In this document: piece after piece, positions 54,501 through 63,277 of the stretch | Numbering within the stretch: the first letter of the stretch is position 1 | Layout: each line of letters opens with the position of its first letter | Assembly (NCBI RefSeq): GCF_003977755.1 | Contig: NZ_RQWN01000006.1 | Location: 172,222 to 236,221, forward strand | Direction: 5' to 3' | DNA: 64,000 nt | DNA from: Haloterrigena salifodinae | GTDB lineage: Archaea; Halobacteriota; Halobacteria; Halobacteriales; Natrialbaceae | Notes under the pieces: model-generated | What the model saw: only the letters and a program-made list of their open reading frames with translations | Told to the model about the DNA's origin: nothing | The model's database searches: none | Position numbers and translations under genes: made by a program

Positions 54501-54861
54501 CGTGCTCGTCGGTCTCGACCATGCAGGTCCGGCACTCGCTGCGCGGCCCGATCTCACCGCTGCAGTCGCCGTCGCGGTCGTAGTAACAGAGCGCGGGGAC
54601 GTCGGCGTCGTCATCAATGCCGTCCGCGCCGGGATCGACACGAACCGTCTCGTCGTCGACGGTCTGCATCGCGTCGATGATGGTCGACTCGGGTGGAACA
54701 GTCACCGGTTTGCCATTGATCGTCACCGTCGTCGGCCCGTCGCTGCGGGTGCCGGCCTCGGGATCGTTCGCGGTCCCTGTCTCGAACGTGGCGGAGACCG
54801 GCGTATTCGGTTGCGAGTCTTCGATATCGGGAACGCCCGGAAGTGTGTCGTCAGTGCTCAT
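51526..54861 (-). CDS. fdhA: Formate dehydrogenase, fused ferredoxin-catalytic subunit
   Basis: A 1111-residue fusion matching bacterial FdsA layout. Residues 40-290 carry a [2Fe-2S] domain (LCYYDR, ECRTCMV), the NuoG motif RCTTCNGNGRCEL and two [4Fe-4S] clusters (KCILCNRCVEGC, DCVSCGHCATVCPTG). A linker covers 290-400. The catalytic part has C403, C406, C410 and C441 for a further cluster, and C533-H534 (RLCHST) at the active site; the molydopterin domain closes the protein. It would oxidise formate to CO2. The split pair 39988-40950 plus 37724-39991 is its paralogue. Its start overlaps the NuoF-like gene by 4 nt. Confidence 0.88.
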   Translation of the reverse strand: MSTDDTLPGVPDIEDSQPNTPVSATFETGTANDPEAGTRSDGPTTVTINGKPVTVPPESTIIDAMQTVDDETVRVDPGADGIDDDADVPALCYYDRDGDCSGEIGPRSECRTCMVETDEHGLVPSCSFPAEEGLTVQTDTPDAEETRSVNLDLVLSNHNLRCTTCNGNGRCELQDTAISEGVDHPRYGVFGDRDEYEPLDDSSSFIQIDRNKCILCNRCVEGCNDVQVEGVLRIEGHGEDTRIGFQSDAETMAESDCVSCGHCATVCPTGALTEKDIGGAATLPLPGFTQRNSIGTVIGHEAAETLDDTTAPNRSPDPGGESRIGASPSVSPDDRSGVARFMSQSRRRAMDLATEYGHKAMLAGEHTAENIATKVLPEGRLFDVASTVSDYRLGKIDKEETTCGFCAVGCRFEMWGKDGDAIGVQPVDDPAQAPANNFSTCVKGKFGHEFANSDERITEPLVRTDDGEFETASWDEALDRVADELRAIQDEHGIDAVGCLASSKGSNEEAYLVQKFARQVLGTKNIDNCARLCHSTTVAALQQTLGYGAMTNRINEDIGEADAYLITGSNTTESHPVLATRIKQNVRDGADLVVFDPREVGIAEHADQYTRTKPGYDVAWLNGLIRYIVENELHDEAFIERNTKGFEKVKEKVQAFTPEKVEELAGIPPEELKSAAETLADAETVVFGWAMGMTQSSHGTQNLLAMADLALTLGQVGKPGAGLSPFRGQNNVQGGGGDMGTLPGSLPGYQDPADAEVAEKFEETWGERPPEEPGLKVPEMLAEAHEGNLRGMYVVGENPALSEPDIQHAEAALEKLEFLVVQDIFMTETATHADVILPAATSPEKHGTFTNTERRVQRVRPTATPPGAARQDWEITQDLANRLEYTWDYDHPREIMDEISDLVPIYGGVSYDRLESGDEHGLQWPCWDEDHPGTPYLYDYEDGEFNFDDGMARFVPADGGHPGELPDEEYPLTLTSGRVLYHWHTGQITRRVEGLMSHVGESFVEINPSTADELGVADGEYVRVESRRGDIVVKATVTDRVGDGTLFIPMHFAAGAVNKLTQESFDPHTGIPEYKVSSVRVEPLGSDADPDVLQAPDAGADSDGGTVVSDD

Positions 54862-56381
54862 AGTTTCTCAGTACAGGTTCCGCTGGGACAGCGACCGTCG
54901 GCGTGTACGTGGAACTCCGGTTCGAACTCGTCGATCGCGGTCGTCACGGGGCGAGGCGCGTGAGCGCCGATCTGGCAGTTGCTCGACCGTACCATCACTC
55001 GACCCAGTTCTCGGATCGTGTCGGTCTCGAGCGATCCCTGGTAGACGTCTCGCAGGAGTTCGGTGAGCTGTTTCGTCCCTTCGCGGCCGGGCACGCAGCG
55101 GCCGCTGTTCTCGGTGGACGCGAATCGAGCGCGCTCGCCGACGTCGGCGACCACGCACCGGTCGTCGTTCAGCAGTTCGACCACGCCGTCGGTTCCGAGA
55201 CCGACCGCTGCGAGCGACTGTGCGGTCGGGGCGACGTCGAGGTCCCGTGTGATACCGCCGAGGATCCCGCCGACGCAGGCCATCTTGAACGATCCTGTCA
55301 GTTCGACGGCGTCTCGTACCACCGAAAGGCTACTGTCTGACGGGAGTTCGATGGTCGCCGGATCGGCGACGTCGCCGGCGACGGTGATCAACCGGGTGCC
55401 CGGATCGGCGGCATCCACGTCGAAGGCGTCCGGATCGCGGATAGCCCGCCGTACCTGTGCGAACGTCCGCGGCGTGTGGATGACCGTCGGCCGTCCGTAG
55501 AGACCGTGCGTGGCGGGTGACGGCGGCTGGAGACGCGGTTCGATGCGGTCGGCGCCTTCCATCGCCTCGAGCGCGGCCGTCGGGGCGCCGGCGCGGTACT
55601 CGTCGGGGCCAGCCACCAGCTGCGGAACGATCGGCAGTTCGCCCGCGACTGTATCGATCGCTTCGCGAAGGTGTCGATGCAGGTGGCTATCCTCCTCGTT
55701 CAGGTAGACGACGGCGTCGTCGGCACCCACGTACTCGGCGACGGCGGCTATCCCGTCGAGGACGGCTATCGGCGCTCCGCCGAGCAGCACCTCGTCCGCT
55801 CGCTGCTCGTCGCGCGTCTCGTTCGCATTGGCAACCACGACCGAATCTCCGTCCGCGTCCCGCGCGGTCTCCCACGCGTTGGCGACGGGGTCATCGGCGG
55901 CGGCGTCGCCGCGACCCCGACCGAGGAGTCCGATATCTGTCACCGACTCGGCGGTTCGTTCGGACGCGACGGTCGACCACTCTTTCGGATCGAGCGGATC
56001 GACCCATCCACACCGGCCAAGCACCGACCGTCGACCGATCGAGAGCGGCCCCGTGTTCGGAACCGGAAGCGTCGTCGTCTCGGGCCCGTGTTCGGCGGCC
56101 GCATCAGCGTCATCCGCTGGGATGGGTCCGTCTTCCAGTGTATCGACGACGTCTCGAGCGGTCGACGGCTCCGGTTTGGCGAAGAACGCCGTCCGGCCCT
56201 CGCTCGTCGCCATCACGAGTGGTTCGCTCCCCGGCACACCGACCGGTCCCGTGCGGACCACCGGTATCGAATCGGCTTCGTCTCGCATCGCCGTCATAAT
56301 CTGTTCGTCACCGTTTGCCGCTACGTCGGTCGCGACGCGGACGAGCGGTGAGCGATCAGCGGTACTTGCGCCTCGTTCCAT
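54858..56381 (-). CDS. NuoF/FdsB-like subunit with mutated Fe-S ligands
   Basis: A 507-residue paralogue of the protein at 40954-42441 with the same domain order. The flavin motif is degenerate (LLGRGRGDAAA in place of GRGGAGFPTG). In the usual Cys-x2-Cys-x2-Cys motif only the middle Cys survives: S426, C429, G432 (ENSGRCVPGREG), although C469 in SSNCQIG and the terminal pair GRCPSGTC remain. The codons are AGC and GGC, each one base from TGC. The [4Fe-4S] N3-type cluster is therefore unlikely to form. It may act structurally or with a different electron path. Confidence 0.8.
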   Translation of the reverse strand: MERGASTADRSPLVRVATDVAANGDEQIMTAMRDEADSIPVVRTGPVGVPGSEPLVMATSEGRTAFFAKPEPSTARDVVDTLEDGPIPADDADAAAEHGPETTTLPVPNTGPLSIGRRSVLGRCGWVDPLDPKEWSTVASERTAESVTDIGLLGRGRGDAAADDPVANAWETARDADGDSVVVANANETRDEQRADEVLLGGAPIAVLDGIAAVAEYVGADDAVVYLNEEDSHLHRHLREAIDTVAGELPIVPQLVAGPDEYRAGAPTAALEAMEGADRIEPRLQPPSPATHGLYGRPTVIHTPRTFAQVRRAIRDPDAFDVDAADPGTRLITVAGDVADPATIELPSDSSLSVVRDAVELTGSFKMACVGGILGGITRDLDVAPTAQSLAAVGLGTDGVVELLNDDRCVVADVGERARFASTENSGRCVPGREGTKQLTELLRDVYQGSLETDTIRELGRVMVRSSNCQIGAHAPRPVTTAIDEFEPEFHVHADGRCPSGTCTEKL

Positions 56382-56643
56382 TGGTTATACCGTTGAATCG
56401 CAGGGATAAAAACTCTCATGACCGAATTACTATACTTATTTTTTACGTGATATCGGGATTAAACCCACGGCCGACGTTGTGGGTGCATCACAATCGGGTT
56501 GTTGGTGGTCCCTGTTACAGATCCTTCTCCCGTACCCGCTCACAGCCAATCTGGTTTCAACGGATCGACGCAAGTCGGCCCCCGCCGATCATTCACTTAA
56601 ATTATCAAAGAGGTGAGGAATCTCTGAACTACTATTAGGTGTG

Positions 56644-56805
56644 ATGACGAACCCCCGATTCCAGAAAGCCAAAACGGAAGCTGCGGCGGCAGCCTCCGGT
56701 AACGATCTCCGTCCGGTGTACACCGGTAATGTCCACGAAAACGGCCGCCACGAGCATTATTTCGGTACCGATACCGAGGAAGCAACGAACTTCGGGAAGC
56801 CGTAG
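56644..56805 (+). CDS. Small 53-residue protein, unknown
   Basis: ATG at 56644: MTNPRFQKAKTEAAAAASGN, then DLRPVYTGNVHENGRHEHYF and an acidic end. It reads as a real short haloarchaeal protein; no family recognised. Stop TAG at 56803-56805. Confidence 0.5.
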   Translation: MTNPRFQKAKTEAAAAASGNDLRPVYTGNVHENGRHEHYFGTDTEEATNFGKP

Positions 56806-57105
56806 CGGTTCAATTCGGCATGCTGGTGCGCGTACTCGTCGACCATTCCGACAGCCCTGTCGAGGAGATAGGCGATCCCGCGGCCGAGTGTGCCGAGTAA
56901 ACGGAGTTTCGGTGAGCGCTTGACAGCCGAAATTTCGTGACTGAATCCGCTCGCTTCACGCGGCCACACGCTGTTCCGTGGTGTAGACTACAAAATATAA
57001 GAACACCAATAATACTTGCTTCCCCAATACTTTATTCGGGTACAGGTAAATCAGAAATCTATTTCACCAATATATTTTAGTATAATACAGAAGTACGTGA
57101 TTGTA

Positions 57106-57489
57106 ATGCCGGACGACACCCCCTGTTCGACTGCAGCCCCGGGGCCGGATCCCACCGATATCGAATCAATAGCAGCGGATACCGCGCTCGAGGCTCTGTC
57201 GAACGAGCGCTGTCGGTGCGTGCTTCAATGCCTGCTACCGGTCGACAACCCGATGGCGTTAGCGGACCTGGCAGATGAAGTCGCCGCTTTGGAGAACGGC
57301 ACTGGGACGACCGATGTCTCGAAAGAGGACGTGAAAGACGTCTACATGTCGCTCTATCACGCAGACATTCCGAAACTAGCAGCTGCAGATATCGTCGAGT
57401 ACGATCAGGTCCAGAATACAGTCACGCTAACACAGAACGCTGCGGAACTACGTCCGCTTCTGGACGTTGTCGACGACTGGCCATCGTAG
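57106..57489 (+). CDS. DUF7344-type winged-helix protein
   Basis: A 127-residue regulator-like protein of the haloarchaeal DUF7344/ArsR-like type: ALEALSNERCRCVLQCLL, then MALADLADEVAALE and VYMSLYHADIPKLAAADIVE (third helix and wing), ending with VTLTQNAAELRPLL. The ATG at 57106 is chosen because the upstream extension is AT-rich promoter DNA. It is convergent with the AOR gene. Confidence 0.75.
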   Translation: MPDDTPCSTAAPGPDPTDIESIAADTALEALSNERCRCVLQCLLPVDNPMALADLADEVAALENGTGTTDVSKEDVKDVYMSLYHADIPKLAAADIVEYDQVQNTVTLTQNAAELRPLLDVVDDWPS

Positions 57490-57604
57490 TTACCAAACGA
57501 CCAGCTTCGTCCGGACTGGTGCCGGATGAGCGCCGAAACGGTTCGGCTGCGACTACTGGCCGAGCCGGCCTGGCGTTCTGACGGAGCAGTGGCCGTTGTG
57601 ACAA

Positions 57605-59371
57605 TCATTTCCGTTCCATGGGTTGCTCGGCCAGCGGCGTCTCGTCGTCGACGACCTCGTCTAACCCGAGACGATCGACAGTCTCGCGGGCCGGTCGACC
57701 GTCGGCTCCCCACCTGCGCTCCGCGTAATAGGCGTCGAGCATCGCTTCGAAACGGTCCTCGTCTACCGCCTGCCCGTCGTTCGGCCCCGACTTCAGGGGT
57801 TTTCGGAGCGCGGGCGGTAGTTCGTCGTCCGCTCGAGCGATCCCCTCGCGAACGTTGAACAATCGGGTAAGCGTCCAGATGCGCTCCCCGATCGTCTGCA
57901 GGTCTCCGTCGGTGTCCAACCCCACGGCGTCTAGCCACTCGGCGCCGAGATCCTCGAAGACGTCGCCGACGAAGTCGTCGACGATCAGGCTCCAGAGAAT
58001 CGATCGCTGATCCTGTTCAGTTACGACGGCGCGGGCGGCCCGCCCTGGACTCCAGTTCTCGAAGACCTCCCGCTCGATCGGGATCGCTCGCCGGTGGCAG
58101 GCGCCGCGATCGCTCGTGGCATAGGCCAGCGCCATGCTTTCGGCGCCTCGTGGATCGTACGCGGGCAGTTCCATCGCTTTGACCGTCGGCACGAGATCGT
58201 CGCCGCCGAACCGCTCGGCCGCCACGTCGACTCCCTCCGCCAGTGCGTCGCCGAGCGTCGTCTCTCGGGTTGCGATGTCGCGGAGCAGTGATCGTGCGTC
58301 GTCGGGATTACCGAACGAAAACGAGTGCTCTAGCAGGCTCGCCTCGCTGGCATGGATGGCCCACGCGACGGTGTTTCCGGCGCTGATCAGATCGAGACCG
58401 AATCGGTCACACGTCGCTCCGAGTTCCGCCACAGCGTCGAAATCGTCGATTCCAAGTCCCGCGCCGAGCGTCATCGCCGTCGCACCGCGGGGGACGCTCT
58501 CGCCCGCGTCAGTCTCGACTCGGTACCCTCCGGGGTCGTCGTCCGGGTACTCCCGCTCTCGCGCCAGTTCGCGGACGGCGGCGATGCCGATGTCGTCTGC
58601 GCCATCGAACTGCCCGCCTTGCCATCCGCGCGTCGGGAGGACGCCGGTCTCGTTGGCAAAGTCGACCGTTTCGACGGTGCCGCTCGCTTGCAGCCACTTT
58701 CCAGCGTCTGATTCGCGGTAGCGTTCCGCGTACCGCTCGCGCAGTTCCTCGAGGCCCGCTGGGGGATCGCCCCGAGCGACGACAGCCTTGAGCCGTTTGG
58801 CACCCATCACGGCGCCCGCGCCGCCCCGACCGGCGTGGTGGTCGCCGGCGTCGGACGAAATGGTCGCGTAGGCGACCTGATTCTCCCCGCCGGGACCGAC
58901 ACAGGCGACCGCGGCGTCGGAAAAATACTCGTCAGTGGTGACGGTATCTTCTCCCCAGGTCTCGGCCGACTCGATATTCACGTCTCCGTCCGCCACGACG
59001 AGTCGGACTGGCTCTGACGCCCGGCCGGTGACGAGGACGCCGCCAGCATCGTGTAACGCGCCCGCGAGCACTGCCGGGAACGTCCCTCCGGCGTACGAGT
59101 CGAGGAAGACCCCAGTCAGCGGGGACTTCGTGATCGCCGCGTAGCGGCTCTCTCCCGGAAGGAGTCCCGAGACCGGGCCAACCATGAACAGCAGGACGTT
59201 GTTCGGCCCGAGCGGATCGGTACCGGCGTCCAGTTCCTCGTAGAGGTACCGCGCTCCGAGACCCTTGCCGCCGACGTAGCGTCGTCGCCACTCGTCCGGG
59301 ACGGAAACGCGTTCTACCGACTCCGTCGAGAGATCCACGCGGAGGAGTCGATCGGGTGCGCGAAGGTACAT
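57605..59371 (-). CDS. Aldehyde:ferredoxin oxidoreductase-like protein lacking the [4Fe-4S] cysteines
   Basis: A 588-residue member of the AOR family, clear from LLRVDLSTESVE at the N-terminus, YVGGKGLGARYLYEEL, SPLTGVFLDSYAGG, HAGRGGAGAVMGAKRLKAVV and the AYDPRGAESMALAYATSDRGACHRR block. AORs bind tungstopterin plus a [4Fe-4S] cluster through a Cys-x2-Cys-x3-Cys and a distant Cys. Here the segment between AREREYPDD and GAGLGIDDF carries no Cys, and the distant Cys position reads IVDDFVG. Pterin-binding residues look kept. It may be a repurposed or cluster-free AOR. The ATG at 59371 is used; a longer frame adds a basic extension. Confidence 0.78.
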   Translation of the reverse strand: MYLRAPDRLLRVDLSTESVERVSVPDEWRRRYVGGKGLGARYLYEELDAGTDPLGPNNVLLFMVGPVSGLLPGESRYAAITKSPLTGVFLDSYAGGTFPAVLAGALHDAGGVLVTGRASEPVRLVVADGDVNIESAETWGEDTVTTDEYFSDAAVACVGPGGENQVAYATISSDAGDHHAGRGGAGAVMGAKRLKAVVARGDPPAGLEELRERYAERYRESDAGKWLQASGTVETVDFANETGVLPTRGWQGGQFDGADDIGIAAVRELAREREYPDDDPGGYRVETDAGESVPRGATAMTLGAGLGIDDFDAVAELGATCDRFGLDLISAGNTVAWAIHASEASLLEHSFSFGNPDDARSLLRDIATRETTLGDALAEGVDVAAERFGGDDLVPTVKAMELPAYDPRGAESMALAYATSDRGACHRRAIPIEREVFENWSPGRAARAVVTEQDQRSILWSLIVDDFVGDVFEDLGAEWLDAVGLDTDGDLQTIGERIWTLTRLFNVREGIARADDELPPALRKPLKSGPNDGQAVDEDRFEAMLDAYYAERRWGADGRPARETVDRLGLDEVVDDETPLAEQPMERK

Positions 59372-59744
59372 CGGTTTGACGTATCCCCTTGCGGTGTAAA
59401 AAGGTACCTCGTCACCGAACGTACAGCACCGCGCGGACGACCGTGTCTGCTTGCGGGCCCCAATCGCCGGCGGCCGTTCGATGCGCTTTGGCGAACTGGA
59501 CAAGACGGGTACCGACCTTGCCGGGGACTCCTCTGATACGTTGCGTCGTGAATCGGGCTACCACTGTCACTGACGAACTCGCGGTCAACTGCCGGGCGGA
59601 CTGAGGTTCCCCGATCGAGGTGTGAGTATACTATCCTATTTTGCTGACGATAGTCCCCCGGACCGCACGACAGAGCGTCGCTCCCATCGAGAGAAAATGA
59701 AAAGTCAGACGCAAGATCGCAGTGCGCCGTCGAGTGCGCTCGTT
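59372..59744. other. Intergenic region
   Basis: No gene seen between the AOR-like start and the end of the dimethylglycine dehydrogenase-like gene. Confidence 0.4.
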
Positions 59745-62318
59745 TTAATCGAGGAGCGGTTCCTCACGAACGGTGGCGTCGTACCGTTCGCCCTCGTACT
59801 CGATCTCGAGTTCGGTCTCGGGCTCCGCGTACTCCGGCGGGAGGTACGTGTAGACGACGCAGGCGCCGACCGTGTACCCGTACTCGGCACTGTGTACGTA
59901 GCCGATTCGTTCGTCACCGTCGAAGATCGGACGGTGAGGGAGGATCGTCGCTGCTTCGTCGTCGAGGGTCAGGCACGCGACCTTGTGGTCGATGTTGTTC
60001 CCCTCCGCCGCTTCGACGACCGCTTCCTTCCCGATGAAGTCGGTCTCCAGGTCGGTGGCCCATCCGAGATCCGTCTCGTAGGGGTTGTGCTCGGTGTGGA
60101 GGTCCTCTCCCCACAGCCGGAAGCCCTTCTCAATGCGCAGCGCGTTCAGCGCGCCGTTGCCGTACGGACGAATGTCGTACTCTTCGCCGGCCTCCATGAG
60201 ATGCTCCCAGAGCTGCTCGCCGTACTCGGAAGGCGTGTACAGCTCCCAGCCGAGTTCGCCGGCGTAGGACACTCGGAGCGCGGTGACAGGCACGTTCTTG
60301 ACGAAGAACTGCTGACTCGTGAAGAACGGGAACGCCTCGTCGGAGAGGTCCACGTCCGTCACCTCGGAGAGCACCTTCCTCGCGTTCGGACCGGTACAGA
60401 CCATCGCCGCCAGGCTGGAGGTGACGTCGTTGACGACCACGTCCTCGGGGGACTGCTCGCGGACCCACGCGACGTGGTTGTTCCCGACCTCGCGACCGGT
60501 CGTCAGGAGGAGGTAGCGGTCGTCGTCGACGCGCGTGACGGTGATGTCCGCGCGGACGCCGCCCTCCTCGTTACACATGAGCGTGTACCGGACGTCGCCG
60601 ATGTCGATGTCCATGTCGTTCGTACAGAGGCGCTGAACGAAGTCTCCGGCGTCGCTCCCGACGACCTCCATCTTGTTGAACGACGTCATGTCGTGGAGGC
60701 CGACCTTGTTGCGGACGTGGAGCGCCTCCGCGCCCTCGATGGGCGACCAGTACTTGCCCTCCCAGCCCTCACGGTCCGGGATCTGCTCGCCGTACTCGGC
60801 GAGCAGGTCGGCGTTGGACTCGAACCACTGCGGTTCCTCCCACCCGGCTTCGGCCCACAGCTCGGCGTCGAGTTCCTTGTGGCTGTGGTACATCGGCGTG
60901 CGGCGGATGTCTCGCTGATGATCCGTCCAGACCCACTTCGGGTGCATGATGTTGTAGACGATGCGGTACTCCTCGCCGCCGGTGTCTCGTGCGAAATCCC
61001 AGCTGCCTTCGTGGGCGTCGAACCGATTGACGTTGCAGTGCCGGAGGTCGATCGGTCCGTCGGAGAGGCGGGGGACACCGTTTTCCATCCACTCGGCGAG
61101 CGCCTTGCCGGCGCCGCCGGCGTGAGTGACCCAGATGGCGGCCGCGGTCCAGAGACCGTCATACTTCTGGACCGGCCCCATCACCGGCAGGCCGTTCGGC
61201 GACTCCGCAAACATCCCGTTGTACTTGTGTTCGAGTTCCTGCCCCTCAGTGGCGGGCAGCAGTTCGTCGCTGGCCTGGCGGGGCGCCTTGTCCGGCCGGT
61301 CAGGGTGCGTCGCGTTGTTCATATGGTACTCGGTGAACTCGTGGACCGAGCCCTGTTCGGCGTCTTCCTCGTTGCCGCCGAGCTCTCGCGGGTCGGGTAC
61401 GACGGGTTCGTGGTTGTACGACCCGATCCCGTAGGAGTCTCCGTGCGTCCGGAAGTACATCGCGTTGTCCTGATCGCGGAGGATCGGCCGGTCGGGGCCC
61501 GCGAGCAGGCGGTCAGTCTTCTCGCCGGAGACGTCCTTGTAATTCTCGTACAGCGGGTGATCGCTGACGTCGATCTGGTTGTCGGCGAGTTCCTCGAGCG
61601 GCTCGGTCATCGTGTATTGGTGCTCGACCGGCGTCACCGGGAGGTGAACGTCGAGTTTCTCGCCCAGTTGACGCGCCCAGATGTTCGTTGCGATGACGAC
61701 TTCGTTACACTCGATCGTCCCGTTTTCGGTGATAACCGAGCTGATCGACCCGTTCTCGGTCTCGATGTCTTCGGTGCGGGTATGCGGAACGAACTTCGCT
61801 CCCTGGTCCATGGCTTCTCTGGCGAGGGCAGCGCAGGCGACGACGCCGGACACCTGGCCGTCGGTCGGCGAGTAGTAGCCACCCTGGATCACGTCGCTGT
61901 CGACGAGCGGCAGCTTTTCTTCTACTTCCTCGGGCGACAGGATCTCCGGATTCGGGAGTCCCCAGGATTCGGCATGCTCAACGCGGCGCTGGAGGAAGTC
62001 CATCCGCTCATCGCTGCGTGCAACTTCGATACCGCCGACTTCCTTGTAGGCTTGGACCCCGTTGTCGTCCTCCAGGTCCGAGTACACGTTACGGCTGTGC
62101 TTGGCGAACTTCGAGAGGATCTTCGACTCGGAAGTCTGGAACATGATCCCCGGCGCGTGGCTGGAAGACCCGCCAGTGGTTGGCATCGGTCCCTGATCGA
62201 CGACGACGACATCGTCTCGGCCGAGTTCAGTGAGCTGGTACGCCAGGTTGCACCCGACGATACCGGCACCGACAATAACAGTGTCTGCTTGGTCCGGCAA
62301 GCTGTCGTCTGCGTTCAT
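59745..62318 (-). CDS. Dimethylglycine/sarcosine dehydrogenase-like flavoprotein (FAD + GcvT-like folate domain)
   Basis: An 857-residue two-part enzyme. The N-terminal amine oxidase domain (about 10-430) has the FAD motif VGAGIVG and H54 in SSSHAPGI, the usual site of covalent FAD attachment in DMGDH/SarDH. The C-terminal half is a FAO-M linker plus GcvT-like aminomethyltransferase domain (about 490-850: LHDMTSFNKMEV, GELGWELYTPSEYG, KGFRLWGEDLHTEHNPYE). It would remove a methyl from dimethylglycine or sarcosine and hand it to tetrahydrofolate. The start ATG at 62318 is used over a GTG at 62351. Confidence 0.88.
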   Translation of the reverse strand: MNADDSLPDQADTVIVGAGIVGCNLAYQLTELGRDDVVVVDQGPMPTTGGSSSHAPGIMFQTSESKILSKFAKHSRNVYSDLEDDNGVQAYKEVGGIEVARSDERMDFLQRRVEHAESWGLPNPEILSPEEVEEKLPLVDSDVIQGGYYSPTDGQVSGVVACAALAREAMDQGAKFVPHTRTEDIETENGSISSVITENGTIECNEVVIATNIWARQLGEKLDVHLPVTPVEHQYTMTEPLEELADNQIDVSDHPLYENYKDVSGEKTDRLLAGPDRPILRDQDNAMYFRTHGDSYGIGSYNHEPVVPDPRELGGNEEDAEQGSVHEFTEYHMNNATHPDRPDKAPRQASDELLPATEGQELEHKYNGMFAESPNGLPVMGPVQKYDGLWTAAAIWVTHAGGAGKALAEWMENGVPRLSDGPIDLRHCNVNRFDAHEGSWDFARDTGGEEYRIVYNIMHPKWVWTDHQRDIRRTPMYHSHKELDAELWAEAGWEEPQWFESNADLLAEYGEQIPDREGWEGKYWSPIEGAEALHVRNKVGLHDMTSFNKMEVVGSDAGDFVQRLCTNDMDIDIGDVRYTLMCNEEGGVRADITVTRVDDDRYLLLTTGREVGNNHVAWVREQSPEDVVVNDVTSSLAAMVCTGPNARKVLSEVTDVDLSDEAFPFFTSQQFFVKNVPVTALRVSYAGELGWELYTPSEYGEQLWEHLMEAGEEYDIRPYGNGALNALRIEKGFRLWGEDLHTEHNPYETDLGWATDLETDFIGKEAVVEAAEGNNIDHKVACLTLDDEAATILPHRPIFDGDERIGYVHSAEYGYTVGACVVYTYLPPEYAEPETELEIEYEGERYDATVREEPLLD

Positions 62319-62765
62319 AATTGTACACTCCGTGGTGCCAGTCGAGTACAAATATAATTATCGCTCACCCATATCTTCACCAAAACGTGGTCGAAGAATT
62401 ATAGTTAGAGTTTCGAGGTGGCTGCGGATAACTGTGATATCACTGTTATCCTACGGTACCATCGCGAGCGGCGACGCTTAATTTCGTGTGTGGACACGCC
62501 AACGGCCGTCAGAGCTGTCAGAGATATCGACGAAGTCACGGAGAAGCACAAAATGAAATTTAAATACTATTTTTGGCGATAGTAACGCTGAATCGCGGGG
62601 TGGCGGCTTCCCTTTGCAGCTACCCGAATCAATCAAGCGAACCCTAGTTATCTGCACACAGGGTCTCTTGCAGGGCATAATTCTCCATTAGTTTCCCGAA
62701 ATCATACCACATGCTAAGGAAATAATAGCAACTTATTTCACGCCAACTCCTTATCGTTCTCTTGC
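62319..62765. other. Divergent intergenic region
   Basis: About 450 bp between the divergent dehydrogenase and GlcG/HbpS genes; contains AT-rich stretches (AAATTTAAATACTATTTTTGG near 62555). No gene seen; it probably carries both promoters. Confidence 0.45.
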
Positions 62766-63209
62766 ATGGTAGAGTCCATTCCGCTGGAGACAGCGAAACA
62801 GCTGATAGAAGCGGCAGAAGAGAAAGCGGACGAGATCGATAATCCGATGGTGATCACGGTTGCAAACAGCGAGGGGAACCTCATCGCCCAGCACCGCATG
62901 GACGGCGGCTGGCTGGCCTCCGTGAGCATCTCGCGTAACAAGGCGTACACGTCCGCTGCCCTGGAGATGCCGACACACGAACTGGCGGAGCCTTCCGAAC
63001 CGGGCAACTCCCTGTACGGTCTCCAGACGACCGACGACGACCAGATCGTCATCTTCGGCGGCGGCTATCCGCTCGAGCAAGACGGCGAGGTCGTCGGCTC
63101 GATCGGCGTCTCTGGCGGTGCCGTAAGCCAGGACCGCGAGGTCGCCGAAGCTGGCGTCGAACAGTGGAACGAACTCATCACAGAGGAAGCGGCCACGGCA
63201 GACGACTGA
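62766..63209 (+). CDS. GlcG/HbpS-family protein
   Basis: A 147-residue cytosolic protein of the GlcG/HbpS fold: ITVANSEGNLIAQHRMDGGW, then SRNKAYTSAALEMPTHEL, LYGLQTTDDDQIVIFGGGYPL and VVGSIGVSGGAVSQDREVAEAG. HbpS binds heme and GlcG proteins sit in glycolate/propanediol operons. Here it lies upstream of a Rieske oxygenase, where a heme, flavin or substrate-binding accessory role is conceivable but unproven. Confidence 0.8.
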   Translation: MVESIPLETAKQLIEAAEEKADEIDNPMVITVANSEGNLIAQHRMDGGWLASVSISRNKAYTSAALEMPTHELAEPSEPGNSLYGLQTTDDDQIVIFGGGYPLEQDGEVVGSIGVSGGAVSQDREVAEAGVEQWNELITEEAATADD

Positions 63210-63277
63210 TCGAGGAAAAACTCGAGACACTCATCGATACGCAACTGGAACTGAAGCGCCATCTCAGGCGGCGACGA

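Noticed and set aside
56757..56969. 70-codon minus-strand frame near the small 53-residue gene
   Set aside because: Some protein-like text (VGMVDEYAHQHAELN), but it overlaps the better-supported plus-strand gene and lacks family support.
59622..62357. 911-codon plus-strand frame opposite the dimethylglycine dehydrogenase
   Set aside because: Antisense shadow of a gene with clear FAD and GcvT motifs; no motif on this strand.
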